This document shows positions 1 to 7,153 of a stretch of 64,000 nucleotides of DNA, one piece after another (the first letter of the stretch is position 1; each line of letters starts with the position of its first letter). This stretch comes from Halarcobacter anaerophilus (GTDB lineage: Bacteria > Campylobacterota > Campylobacteria > Campylobacterales > Arcobacteraceae): NCBI RefSeq assembly GCF_006459125.1, contig NZ_CP041070.1:62001-126000 (forward strand). The letters run 5' to 3'. The position numbers were made by a program, and so were the translations under genes. The notes beneath the pieces were generated by a model. It saw nothing but the letters and a program-made list of their open reading frames with translations, searched no databases and was not told where the DNA came from.

Positions 1-1778
1 ATACACTAAATGGGAAAACATATCTGTTTAGTGACAAAATTGTAAGAGACAATATTACAGGCGGATTAAGTAAAGTACAAGTGGGGATAGATATCTCAAA
101 ACAAAAAATATTAGAAGAGGAGATACTTAGACAACAGAGTAAAACTTTAGAGACTTTTGAAGAACTTTTTAACTCTACTATTGAGGGATTGATAATTTAT
201 GATAGAGATAAAAAGTGTATAAGAGTCAATAATGTGGCTCCTAAATTGCTTGGATATAGTGCCGAAGAGATGATAGGAATGGATGCCCTTGATTTTATAG
301 AAGAGTCTTCTTGCCCTCTTGTAAGCACTGTTATCGAAAAAGATGAACAAGAGCCTTATGAAGTCTTTATGGTAAAAAAAAGCGGAGACTCTTTTCCTGC
401 TCTTATCAGAGGTAAAAATATATTATTAAATGATGAAAAAATTAGAGTCTCTGCAATAATAGACATAACACAAATAAAAGAGAAAGAGGCAGAGGTCTCA
501 AGACTGGCATATTTTGATGCTTTAACTTCTTTACCTAATAGAGTTTTATTTAAAGACAGAGTAAATTTATTGATTTCCAAAAGTGCAAGATATAAAACTT
601 TCGGAGCTTTTCTTTTTATTGATTTGGATTATTTTAAAACGGTAAATGATACAAAAGGGCATGATATAGGGGATAAAATTTTAATTGAATGCTCTAAAAG
701 ATTGAAAAAAATTATCAGAAGTTCAGACTCTTTGGCAAGGTTTGGAGGGGATGAGTTTATTTTATTGATAGATACTCAAAAGATGAATAGATTTGATGCC
801 ATTGACAGTATAAAAACGGTTGCAAATAAAATACTTAAAATAATCAGAAAACCTTTTATAATTGAAGATAGTCAATATCAGTTGAGTGCAAGTATAGGCA
901 TATCTATTTTTAATGATGAAACCTCTTTTGAAGAGCTTTTAAGAAAAGCAGACGGTGCTATGTATTATGCAAAAGAGAAAGGACGGGACAATTTTAGTTT
1001 TTTTGATCCTTTATTGCAAAAAAGTTTGGATAGAAAAGCTATTGTTTTAGATAGATTAAGAGAAGCAATAGCTTTAAACAAAATAGAAATAGCTTATCAA
1101 AAACAAGTCGGCTTAAACAAAGAAGTAATAGGTGTAGAAGCTTTAGCTAGGTGGAATGATGAGAAACTGGGGTTTGTGAGTCCTGCAGAATTTATCCCTA
1201 TAGCTGAAGAGGGAGGATTGATTATTACTTTTGGATATTTTTTAATTGAAGAGGTTGTAAAAGTTTTAAAAGAGTGGGAAGACGATGAAATAAAGTCTAA
1301 ATGGAGAGTCTCTATAAACGTAAGTTTAAGTCAATTTGAAAAAGATGATTTTGAATTTTTTTTAGAAGATATAATCTATAAATATAAAGTAAATGCGAAC
1401 CTTATACGGTTGGAAATTACTGAAAGTCTGCTTCTTAAAAACAGCAATAAAGCAGTTAGAAAAATAGATTTTTTAAAAGATCTGGGACTTACAATCTCTA
1501 TTGATGATTTTGGAACAGGTTATTCCTCTTTGGCATATTTAAAAAAGCTCTCTATAGATGAACTTAAAATTGATAAATCATTTATTGACGATATAGTTAC
1601 GAATGAGAGTGATGAAGCTATAGTAACGGCTATTTTAGGTATTGGGAATAAATTCGGTTTTGATGTTATTGCCGAGGGGGTTGAAACAGAAGAGATGCAT
1701 GAAAAACTTTTAAAATTGGGATGTAAATATTTTCAAGGATATCTTTTCTTTAAACCAATGAGTAAAGAAAAGTTATAA
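1..1778 (+). CDS. PAS-GGDEF-EAL cyclic-di-GMP enzyme, 5'-truncated by window edge
   Basis: Membrane or cytosolic c-di-GMP signalling enzyme. The frame is open from base 3, and the first residues look like the end of an upstream PAS domain, so the true start lies left of the window; the GTG at 81 is internal. A second PAS domain spans about bases 160-480. The GGDEF domain has an intact GGDEF at 744-758, with an RxxD product-inhibition site (RSSD) five residues before it. The EAL domain follows, with EAL at about 1137, DDFGTGYSSL and the EGVET motif, so both catalytic halves look competent. It is not functionally tied to the nif genes that follow and ends in a shared terminator. The domain call is firm; the substrate direction and the sensed signal are unknown. 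Confidence 0.93.
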   Translation, partial: TLNGKTYLFSDKIVRDNITGGLSKVQVGIDISKQKILEEEILRQQSKTLETFEELFNSTIEGLIIYDRDKKCIRVNNVAPKLLGYSAEEMIGMDALDFIEESSCPLVSTVIEKDEQEPYEVFMVKKSGDSFPALIRGKNILLNDEKIRVSAIIDITQIKEKEAEVSRLAYFDALTSLPNRVLFKDRVNLLISKSARYKTFGAFLFIDLDYFKTVNDTKGHDIGDKILIECSKRLKKIIRSSDSLARFGGDEFILLIDTQKMNRFDAIDSIKTVANKILKIIRKPFIIEDSQYQLSASIGISIFNDETSFEELLRKADGAMYYAKEKGRDNFSFFDPLLQKSLDRKAIVLDRLREAIALNKIEIAYQKQVGLNKEVIGVEALARWNDEKLGFVSPAEFIPIAEEGGLIITFGYFLIEEVVKVLKEWEDDEIKSKWRVSINVSLSQFEKDDFEFFLEDIIYKYKVNANLIRLEITESLLLKNSNKAVRKIDFLKDLGLTISIDDFGTGYSSLAYLKKLSIDELKIDKSFIDDIVTNESDEAIVTAILGIGNKFGFDVIAEGVETEEMHEKLLKLGCKYFQGYLFFKPMSKEKL

Positions 1779-1806
1779 AAAGGCTTCTTTTTAAGAGGCC
1801 TTTTTT
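1778..1806. terminator. Bidirectional intrinsic terminator
   Basis: A ten-base-pair stem (AAAAGGCTTC with GAGGCCTTTT, one G-U pair) encloses a 7-nt loop and is flanked by A and T runs on both sides. It lies between the convergent GGDEF-EAL gene and the ferredoxin gene and can serve both. Confidence 0.75.
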
Positions 1807-1807
1807 A

Positions 1808-2194
1808 TTAAAACTCTTGAACGTTTGCAGCTTCTTCTCTATCAGCCATTGGAATATCTGCAATAAATTTTTGTTCTTTAACGCTTGGTAGCATTAAACC
1901 TTTTTTCTTGTGTACTCTAATTTTATAAATACCTTCTTCATTTCTTTGTTCATAGTAGTCGTTGAATTCAGCAGTATAAGGCATATCCCAAACAATTGCA
2001 CCTTCTGTAGGACATGCTTCCGCACATCTTGGAGCATCTGCATGATCAACACACTCAACACATGATTCAGGTTTTACATAAAAATAGTCTTCATTTGGAT
2101 TTTTTTCATTTCCTTCTTCCAAAATTGCTGCTACCGGGCATTCTGGAGCACATGCTTCACAACTAATACACTCTTCAGTAATTCTAACTGCCAT
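1808..2194 (-). CDS. 2x[4Fe-4S] ferredoxin, nif-regulated
   Basis: Small electron carrier with two cysteine motifs. The first is C9-x2-C12-x2-C15-x3-C19; the second is C-x2-C-x8-C-x3-C around residues 44-59. The C-terminal half contains the GIYKIRVHKKKG stretch shared with the paralogous ferredoxin at 38657-39037. The start is supported by AAGGATGAAAA just upstream. A sigma-54 promoter at 2231-2244 directly precedes it, so it is probably co-expressed with nitrogenase and may donate electrons to NifH or to cofactor assembly. This type of ferredoxin is also found in non-diazotrophic Campylobacterota, so the nif role rests on the promoter and neighbours. Confidence 0.9.
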   Translation of the reverse strand: MAVRITEECISCEACAPECPVAAILEEGNEKNPNEDYFYVKPESCVECVDHADAPRCAEACPTEGAIVWDMPYTAEFNDYYEQRNEEGIYKIRVHKKKGLMLPSVKEQKFIADIPMADREEAANVQEF

Positions 2195-2230
2195 TTTTCA
2201 TCCTTCGCTTTAAAATATGAAAAGAAGATG

Positions 2231-2244
2231 CAAAATCTATTCCA
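2231..2244 (-). promoter_or_regulatory. Sigma-54 promoter of the ferredoxin gene
   Basis: On the minus strand this reads GGAATAGATTTTGC, i.e. GG-N10-GC. It lies between the GNAT stop codon and the ferredoxin start. Transcription is expected near 2219, giving a leader of about 25 nt. Confidence 0.8.
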
Positions 2245-2247
2245 TCT

Positions 2248-2709
2248 TTAATTTAGATGGTTATACCAAGCAGATAAATTACTCTTTTTAAAGGATTTTT
2301 TTAAATAAAACTCTTTTGCTGAGGTATTGTCATTATCGCATACAAGCTGCATTCTTTTTATATTGTGTTTTAGGGCATATTTTTTTAGATATTCAAAAAG
2401 GTACGTTCCTATTCCCATATCCCGGTAGTCATCAGATACTATAAAATCCTCAATCAAACCTGTTTTGGCTCCGATTGCAGTGGAGATTATTGTTTGCATG
2501 GTAACCATGGCAACAACTTCTCCCTCAAATTTTGCAATTACAACAAGAGATTCTTCTTGTTTTAGAAGTAGTTTTAAACCTTTTTTATGCTTTTTTTTAT
2601 CAAAAGTGAAATCTTTTTCAATAGAAAAAAGCTGTTTAAGTAGAGGGATTAAAGAATCAATATCTTTCTTCCCTGCTTTGCAGATGCTAATATTATTTTT
2701 TAATATCAC
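2248..2709 (-). CDS. GNAT-family N-acetyltransferase
   Basis: A 153-residue acetyltransferase of the Gcn5 fold. The acetyl-CoA-binding signature is visible as RDMGIGTYLF at about residues 96-105, followed by a basic helix and the DNDNTSAKEFYLKKSF segment typical of the C-terminal GNAT motif. The gene overlaps the clpX stop by 17 nt, which puts it at the end of the nifA-clpX operon. The substrate is unknown. Whether it has a role in nitrogen fixation is unclear; translational coupling to clpX is the only link. Confidence 0.85.
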   Translation of the reverse strand: MILKNNISICKAGKKDIDSLIPLLKQLFSIEKDFTFDKKKHKKGLKLLLKQEESLVVIAKFEGEVVAMVTMQTIISTAIGAKTGLIEDFIVSDDYRDMGIGTYLFEYLKKYALKHNIKRMQLVCDNDNTSAKEFYLKKSFKKSNLSAWYNHLN

Positions 2710-3946
2710 TATAGCTTATCTCTTTTTTATCAGAACTTTTTTTCTCATTAGGGTCTTTATATACAAGCTCAATCTCTTCTTCTTTTCTTATATAGGCTTT
2801 TGTAATTATGCAAGAAGCAAGATTGTTTTCTGAAGGTATTGTATATTGCAGAGGCAACATTATTCTTTCGATTATTCCTCTTAAACCTCTAGCTCCTACA
2901 TCTTTTTCTACTGCAATTTCGGCAATCTCTTCCAAAGCATCATCACTAAATTCTAAATCAACTCCGTCAAGTTCAAAAAGTATTTCATACTGTTTTGTAA
3001 TAGCGTTTTTAGGCTCTTTTAGTACTCTTATAAGATCCTCTTTTGAGAGTTTATCAAGTTCAGCAATTACGGGAATACGACCGATAAACTCGGGAATAAG
3101 ACCGAAAGATATCAGCTCTTTCGCTTCTATCTCTTTTTTCTCAATCTCTTCTTCTTTTCCGTTTACAAATCCCATTACGGCAGATTTTTTCTTATCTTTG
3201 TCTTTTCTTAATCCTACAAAAGCACCGCCGCAGATAAATAAAACATGGGTCGTATCAAATAGAACAGTTTCAGCAGTTGAATTTTTTCTACTCCCTTTTA
3301 CGGGAACATAAACATCCGCACCTTCCAAAATTTTTAGAAGACCTTGTTGCACTCCCTCTCCGCTTACATCTCTACCGCTTGTTGCACTTTCGCTTTTATT
3401 GGCTATTTTATCAATCTCATCAATATAAACGATTCCTCTTTTTGCTTTTTCCAAATCAAAATCGGCAGCAGCAAGAAGTCTTGAAAGTATTGACTCAACA
3501 TCTTCTCCCACATACCCGGCTTCCGTTAAAGCCGTTGCATCTGCAACCGCAAAAGGGACATCCATGATTTTTGCCAAAGATTTTGCTAAGAGTGTTTTCC
3601 CTGAACCGGTAGGTCCTACAAGCATAATATTTGATTTTTCAATTTCAACATTTTTTACTATAGGTTTATCTATTCTTTTATAATGATTATATAAAGCAAC
3701 GGAAAGAACTTTTTTTGCATCATCTTGACCAATTACATACTCATCTAAATGCTCTTTTATTTTAATAGGGACATTAAGCCCTTTTTGAAACTCTTTTTTT
3801 GAAGTTTGAAGAGCCTCTTTTTCTAAAACCGTAGCGCACATAGTAATACATTCATCACAGATATGGGCAGTTTCACTACTAAATATCTTCTTTACTTCTT
3901 TTATCTCTTTACCGCAGAAGTCACAGGTACTTACTTTATTTGCCAT
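2693..3946 (-). CDS. clpX: ATP-dependent Clp protease ATP-binding subunit ClpX (nif-linked copy)
   Basis: AAA+ unfoldase that feeds substrates to ClpP. The N-terminal zinc-binding domain carries C8-x2-C11 and C30-x2-C33. Walker A is GPTGSGKT, the pore loop is GYVGED, Walker B is VYIDEIDKI, and the sensor-2 arginine sits in GARGLRG. At 417 residues it has normal ClpX length. The ClpP-contacting loop seems to read VMGF instead of IGF. Its ATG overlaps the SIR2-like gene by 11 nt, so it belongs to the nifA operon. Azotobacter vinelandii has a nif-linked clpX2 that controls NifB and NifEN levels, and this may be the equivalent. Whether the genome has a second housekeeping clpX cannot be seen here. 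Confidence 0.95.
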   Translation of the reverse strand: MANKVSTCDFCGKEIKEVKKIFSSETAHICDECITMCATVLEKEALQTSKKEFQKGLNVPIKIKEHLDEYVIGQDDAKKVLSVALYNHYKRIDKPIVKNVEIEKSNIMLVGPTGSGKTLLAKSLAKIMDVPFAVADATALTEAGYVGEDVESILSRLLAAADFDLEKAKRGIVYIDEIDKIANKSESATSGRDVSGEGVQQGLLKILEGADVYVPVKGSRKNSTAETVLFDTTHVLFICGGAFVGLRKDKDKKKSAVMGFVNGKEEEIEKKEIEAKELISFGLIPEFIGRIPVIAELDKLSKEDLIRVLKEPKNAITKQYEILFELDGVDLEFSDDALEEIAEIAVEKDVGARGLRGIIERIMLPLQYTIPSENNLASCIITKAYIRKEEEIELVYKDPNEKKSSDKKEISYSDIKK

Positions 3947-4763
3947 GATTATCTATAAATTCATTAATGCTCATTTTTATATTTTTAAGTGAATGAGTTT
4001 TAATAAATTTATCCTCTTTTTTTGTTAATTCTTCTTTGTTTAAAAGTGTGATTCCACTTTTAAGTCCTATGGTTATCTCATTTGCTACCATTCTAAAAGT
4101 ATCTTTTGAAAAATCTACACCCATAAAAAGATACTCTTTGTCTTTTCTATACTCTTTTAATATAGGGGGAATTGCATAACCTCCCATTGCTTCAGTTAGC
4201 CAGTCCACAAAATCGGCATCGGAAATGATAAAGTTCATATCAGGTTTTGTTGAACCCATAGGTTTAAAAAGAATCGGTAAATCCAAAGTCAAATCCTCTT
4301 TTTCTATTTTTTCATATTCACCTTTTGAAACTTCATATTTATAAATGATAAATCTGTCGTAATCTGCAGTTATTCTTGAAATACCTGTTATTAAAAAGTG
4401 ATCACAGTCACTATATATTTTTTGTAGAGAATCATCTACTGTAGTATCAATTATATATTTAGGTTTTAAATCTTTTAACCATTTGTATGCTTTTGGAAGT
4501 TCATACTCTTTTGAACTAAAAATATGATTTGTCATTTGAACGACAAACTCTCTACCTTTTCTTTGTTCTAAACTCATAGCAGCTCGGCTGTACTCATACA
4601 TAAGTCTTGGACTCATTGCTCTTCCGTTGTTTAGTGCCAAAATCATAGAATCACTGTCATATGGTAACTGTGTACCGTCACTTGCAGTAGTTCCTTCAAA
4701 AACACCCATTCCTAAAAAGGGAATCAATTCTCCCTCTTCTATTTTTTTTACTATATCATCCAT
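3936..4763 (-). CDS. SIR2-like (SIR2_2 type) protein in the nifA operon
   Basis: The fold is suggested by an N-terminal IPFLGMGVF segment (SIR2 proteins have FLGAGxS), a central IIDTTVDDSL (usually TTNYDxxL), KPMGS (usually xLHGS) and a late LFMGVDFSKDTFR (usually GYSxxDxxxR). By eye, the catalytic Asn and His positions are Val and Met, so NAD hydrolysis or deacylation is doubtful and nucleotide sensing is possible. The start is ATG 4763, with AGGAG nine bases upstream; a TTG at 4772 is too close to that site. It overlaps the upstream gene by 8 nt and clpX by 11 nt. The biological role is unknown. Confidence 0.72.
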   Translation of the reverse strand: MDDIVKKIEEGELIPFLGMGVFEGTTASDGTQLPYDSDSMILALNNGRAMSPRLMYEYSRAAMSLEQRKGREFVVQMTNHIFSSKEYELPKAYKWLKDLKPKYIIDTTVDDSLQKIYSDCDHFLITGISRITADYDRFIIYKYEVSKGEYEKIEKEDLTLDLPILFKPMGSTKPDMNFIISDADFVDWLTEAMGGYAIPPILKEYRKDKEYLFMGVDFSKDTFRMVANEITIGLKSGITLLNKEELTKKEDKFIKTHSLKNIKMSINEFIDNHGK

Positions 4764-5265
4764 GACAACCAACTCCTGTGTAGGATTGATATACCTTGTT
4801 AAGTTCTACTCTAACTCTTTCCATATCAAGAGGTGTTTCCAAATTTTCAGGTATATCAATATGATAGATAGCTCCATCTTTACCAATAATAAATAGAGCT
4901 TTTGTTAATTTATTTTTCATAGAACCACTTACAATTTTTGTTCCGTACATATCTCCAAACTCATTATTTACATCAAAAACAGGAATTATTTTTTTGAATT
5001 TGGGTAATTTTATGGGTTCATTGAAGAAAATATAGGTAAAAATTTCAACTTTTGCTTCATTCATAAATTCATCGAAAAAAAGTATCTCTTCTTTAAAGTT
5101 TTCAAAATCGGGATAAGATAGAAATATCTGAATAGTTCTTGAAGGGCTTGCTTTTTTTATAGTAAACTCTTTTTTTTCTATATCTTCAACATCAACATCT
5201 TCTGCCATATATCCAATATCTATTATTTCATCGGTAATATCAAAATTTTCATTTTTATAAATCAT
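4756..5265 (-). CDS. Thioredoxin-fold (Tpx/redoxin-like) protein lacking the peroxidatic cysteine
   Basis: A 169-residue protein with the layout of a thiol peroxidase: a beta-strand plus loop (TIQIFLSYPDFENF), a strand IFTYIFF, then a C-terminal KALFIIGKDGAIYHIDIPE segment typical of peroxiredoxins. Where the peroxidatic motif TxxC is expected the sequence gives SYPD, with Asp replacing Cys. The only cysteine is near the C-terminus (VGCHG). It overlaps the nifA stop by 11 nt and is followed by the SIR2-like gene. Two related proteins lie at 32170-33073. It is likely regulatory or structural rather than a peroxidase; this is inference. Confidence 0.65.
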   Translation of the reverse strand: MIYKNENFDITDEIIDIGYMAEDVDVEDIEKKEFTIKKASPSRTIQIFLSYPDFENFKEEILFFDEFMNEAKVEIFTYIFFNEPIKLPKFKKIIPVFDVNNEFGDMYGTKIVSGSMKNKLTKALFIIGKDGAIYHIDIPENLETPLDMERVRVELNKVYQSYTGVGCHG

Positions 5266-6802
5266 TTTTTATTCCATATTTTTTTATTTTGTAACCTATT
5301 TGTCTAAGTGTTATTCCTAACTCTTTTGCTGCGTGTGATTGATTGAAATTGTTATTTTCAAGTGCGGTTTCAATCGCTTCTTTCTCTATTTCGTCCAAAG
5401 TTTTGTTTTCCATAGGAATTGTTTTATACTCTTTTTTCAAGTTATCGTCATTAAGTGCAGGAAGAAGAAGTAGCATATCAAATTTGTTTATTCCCTCTTC
5501 ATTTCCCATTAGAACTATTCTTTCTATTGTATTTTCTAATTCTCTAACATTTCCGGGCCATGGGTAATTTGCTAAAATTTCCATTGCTTCATCTGTTATT
5601 TTTACTGCTTTTTTATGATTTTTTATTGCCCTCTCAAGGAAAAAATTAACCAACTGTTTAATATCTTCCCCTCTTTCTCTTAAAGGAGGAAGATCAATAG
5701 GAATTACGTTTAATCTATAGTATAAATCTTCTCTGAATTTACCCTCTTTTACCATCTCTTCAAGATTTCTATTTGTTGCGGCAACAAGTCTTACATTTAC
5801 TTTTATTGTTTTGCTGCCTCCTACTCTTTCAAACTCTCTTTCTTGTAAAACTCTTAAAAGTTTTACTTGGGCAGAAGCTGAAATATCTCCTATCTCATCA
5901 AGAAAAAGAGTCCCTCCGTCAGCTAATTCAAATCTACCTTTTCTGGTCTCTTTTGCATCTGTAAAAGCACCTTTTTCATGTCCGAAAAGTTCACTTTCAA
6001 GAAGGGTATCCGTAATTGCGGCACAATTTAATTTAATAAAAGGTTCATCTTTTCTTTTACTTCTTTTATGAATAGCCGCTGCAACAAGCTCTTTTCCTGT
6101 TCCTGTTTCTCCTCTTACTAAAACCGTAACATCTGATTGAGCAATTCTTTGAATAATCTGAAATACTTGGTGCATTTTAGGGCTGTCGCCTATAATATCT
6201 CCAAAGTTGTGTACTTTTGAATCCCACTCCATTTTATAATAGAGTTGAAGTTCGGTTAATCTCTCTTTTTCTCTTATATTTAGTTGGTACGAGTAGATAG
6301 ATTGAGCAAATATTGAAGCAATAATCGTTAATATTCTTATGCAATCATCAAACCCTATTTCCGTACTTTTTGTTAAAGCTGCACCTAAAACACCGATAGT
6401 TTCATCTTCAACTAATAAAGGCACGGCTACATATGATAAATTATTAAAATCTTTTTTCCCTGATTTATTTAAAAATAGAGAATCACTATGGATATTTTCT
6501 ACTACGACAGGCTCTTTTTCTTGGGCTGCCATTCCCGTAACACCCTCACCTAGTTTATAATTAGATAGTTTTTTTTGTATTGATGAAAGTTCAGCAGAGG
6601 CAAATACAGTCAAAATATCATCTTCAAGTAGATGAATTGTACAGTTTGTTAAATGCAGTGAATTCTTTAAAATTTTCATTGATTTTTCTAATGAGGTTTT
6701 TAAGTCATAATTATTTGCCATCATTAAGGCAATATCGTAAAGAGTAGTTAATTCTCTTGTTGTAAGACAGAACTCACATGCGGATTTATCCATTAATGCC
6801 AT
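5255..6802 (-). CDS. nifA: Nif-specific sigma-54 transcriptional activator NifA
   Basis: Enhancer-binding activator of nif promoters. It has an N-terminal GAF domain (about residues 24-165), a central AAA+ domain with Walker A GETGTGKE, a sigma-54 contact loop GAFTDA (most family members have GAFTGA) and Walker B LFLDEIGD, and a C-terminal helix-turn-helix (SHAAKELGITLRQIGYKI). AAGGAG lies 7 nt before ATG 6802. There is no cysteine pair in the interdomain linker like that of oxygen-sensitive alphaproteobacterial NifA, but a C9-x2-C12 pair precedes the GAF domain. No nifL is present. It heads an operon with the redoxin-like, SIR2-like, clpX and GNAT genes. Confidence 0.95.
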   Translation of the reverse strand: MALMDKSACEFCLTTRELTTLYDIALMMANNYDLKTSLEKSMKILKNSLHLTNCTIHLLEDDILTVFASAELSSIQKKLSNYKLGEGVTGMAAQEKEPVVVENIHSDSLFLNKSGKKDFNNLSYVAVPLLVEDETIGVLGAALTKSTEIGFDDCIRILTIIASIFAQSIYSYQLNIREKERLTELQLYYKMEWDSKVHNFGDIIGDSPKMHQVFQIIQRIAQSDVTVLVRGETGTGKELVAAAIHKRSKRKDEPFIKLNCAAITDTLLESELFGHEKGAFTDAKETRKGRFELADGGTLFLDEIGDISASAQVKLLRVLQEREFERVGGSKTIKVNVRLVAATNRNLEEMVKEGKFREDLYYRLNVIPIDLPPLRERGEDIKQLVNFFLERAIKNHKKAVKITDEAMEILANYPWPGNVRELENTIERIVLMGNEEGINKFDMLLLLPALNDDNLKKEYKTIPMENKTLDEIEKEAIETALENNNFNQSHAAKELGITLRQIGYKIKKYGIKNDL

Positions 6803-6867
6803 TACTAAACTCCTTTTGTAGTGTAAATATTAGACTGTATATTTTGTATATTATAGTATAAAAATTA
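6803..6867 (-). promoter_or_regulatory. nifA promoter region
   Basis: A very AT-rich leader between the nifT terminator and the nifA start. A TATAAT-like -10 is read on the minus strand at 6855-6850. No GG-N10-GC element is seen, so nifA itself appears to use the vegetative sigma factor. No clear -35, which is normal for Campylobacterota. Confidence 0.4.
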
Positions 6868-6903
6868 GGGTATCTAGTAGAGGTTTTTGTCTATTAAATA
6901 CCC
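6868..6903 (-). terminator. Terminator after nifT
   Basis: The minus strand folds into a 13-bp stem (GGGTATTTAATAG with CTACTAGATACCC, one wobble and one mismatch), then TAATTTTTA. It separates the flavoprotein-nifT transcript from nifA. Confidence 0.6.
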
Positions 6904-6913
6904 AAATAAGTTA

Positions 6914-7123
6914 TTAATCAGCTACTTTTTTGCAAACTTCTTCTTTTGGCAGATTTTTAGGTCCCGGTTTTATCCACCATGTCTCACCGTTTGATAGTTC
7001 AACTTCTCCACCCCAGTTATCATCTTTATCAAACTCCAAAGACTCTATTGTCTCTTCCATATCTTTCTTTGCAACATAGAAATATATTACACCGCTATCC
7101 TCTCTAAGCATTACTTTTGCCAT
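6914..7123 (-). CDS. nifT: Nitrogen fixation protein NifT/FixU
   Basis: A 69-residue protein matching the NifT family: an N-terminal MAKVMLRED strand, FYVAKKDMEE, then WGGEVELSNGETWWI and a proline-rich PGPKNLP tail. NifT is found in most nif clusters and is dispensable in the species tested; its exact function is not established. Here it sits 30 nt downstream of the flavoprotein gene rather than after nifK, its usual place. A good ribosome site (AAAGGAG) precedes the ATG. Confidence 0.9.
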   Translation of the reverse strand: MAKVMLREDSGVIYFYVAKKDMEETIESLEFDKDDNWGGEVELSNGETWWIKPGPKNLPKEEVCKKVAD

Positions 7124-7153
7124 ATTGTCTCCTTTTTTTAAAATAAATTCGTA

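Noticed and set aside
2808-3311. Open frame of 167 codons on the plus strand
   Set aside because: It lies antisense to clpX, which has complete family motifs, and encodes a low-complexity Ser-rich product without ribosome site.
3936-4763. Active sirtuin deacetylase
   Set aside because: The catalytic Asn and His positions read Val and Met, and there is no zinc ribbon.
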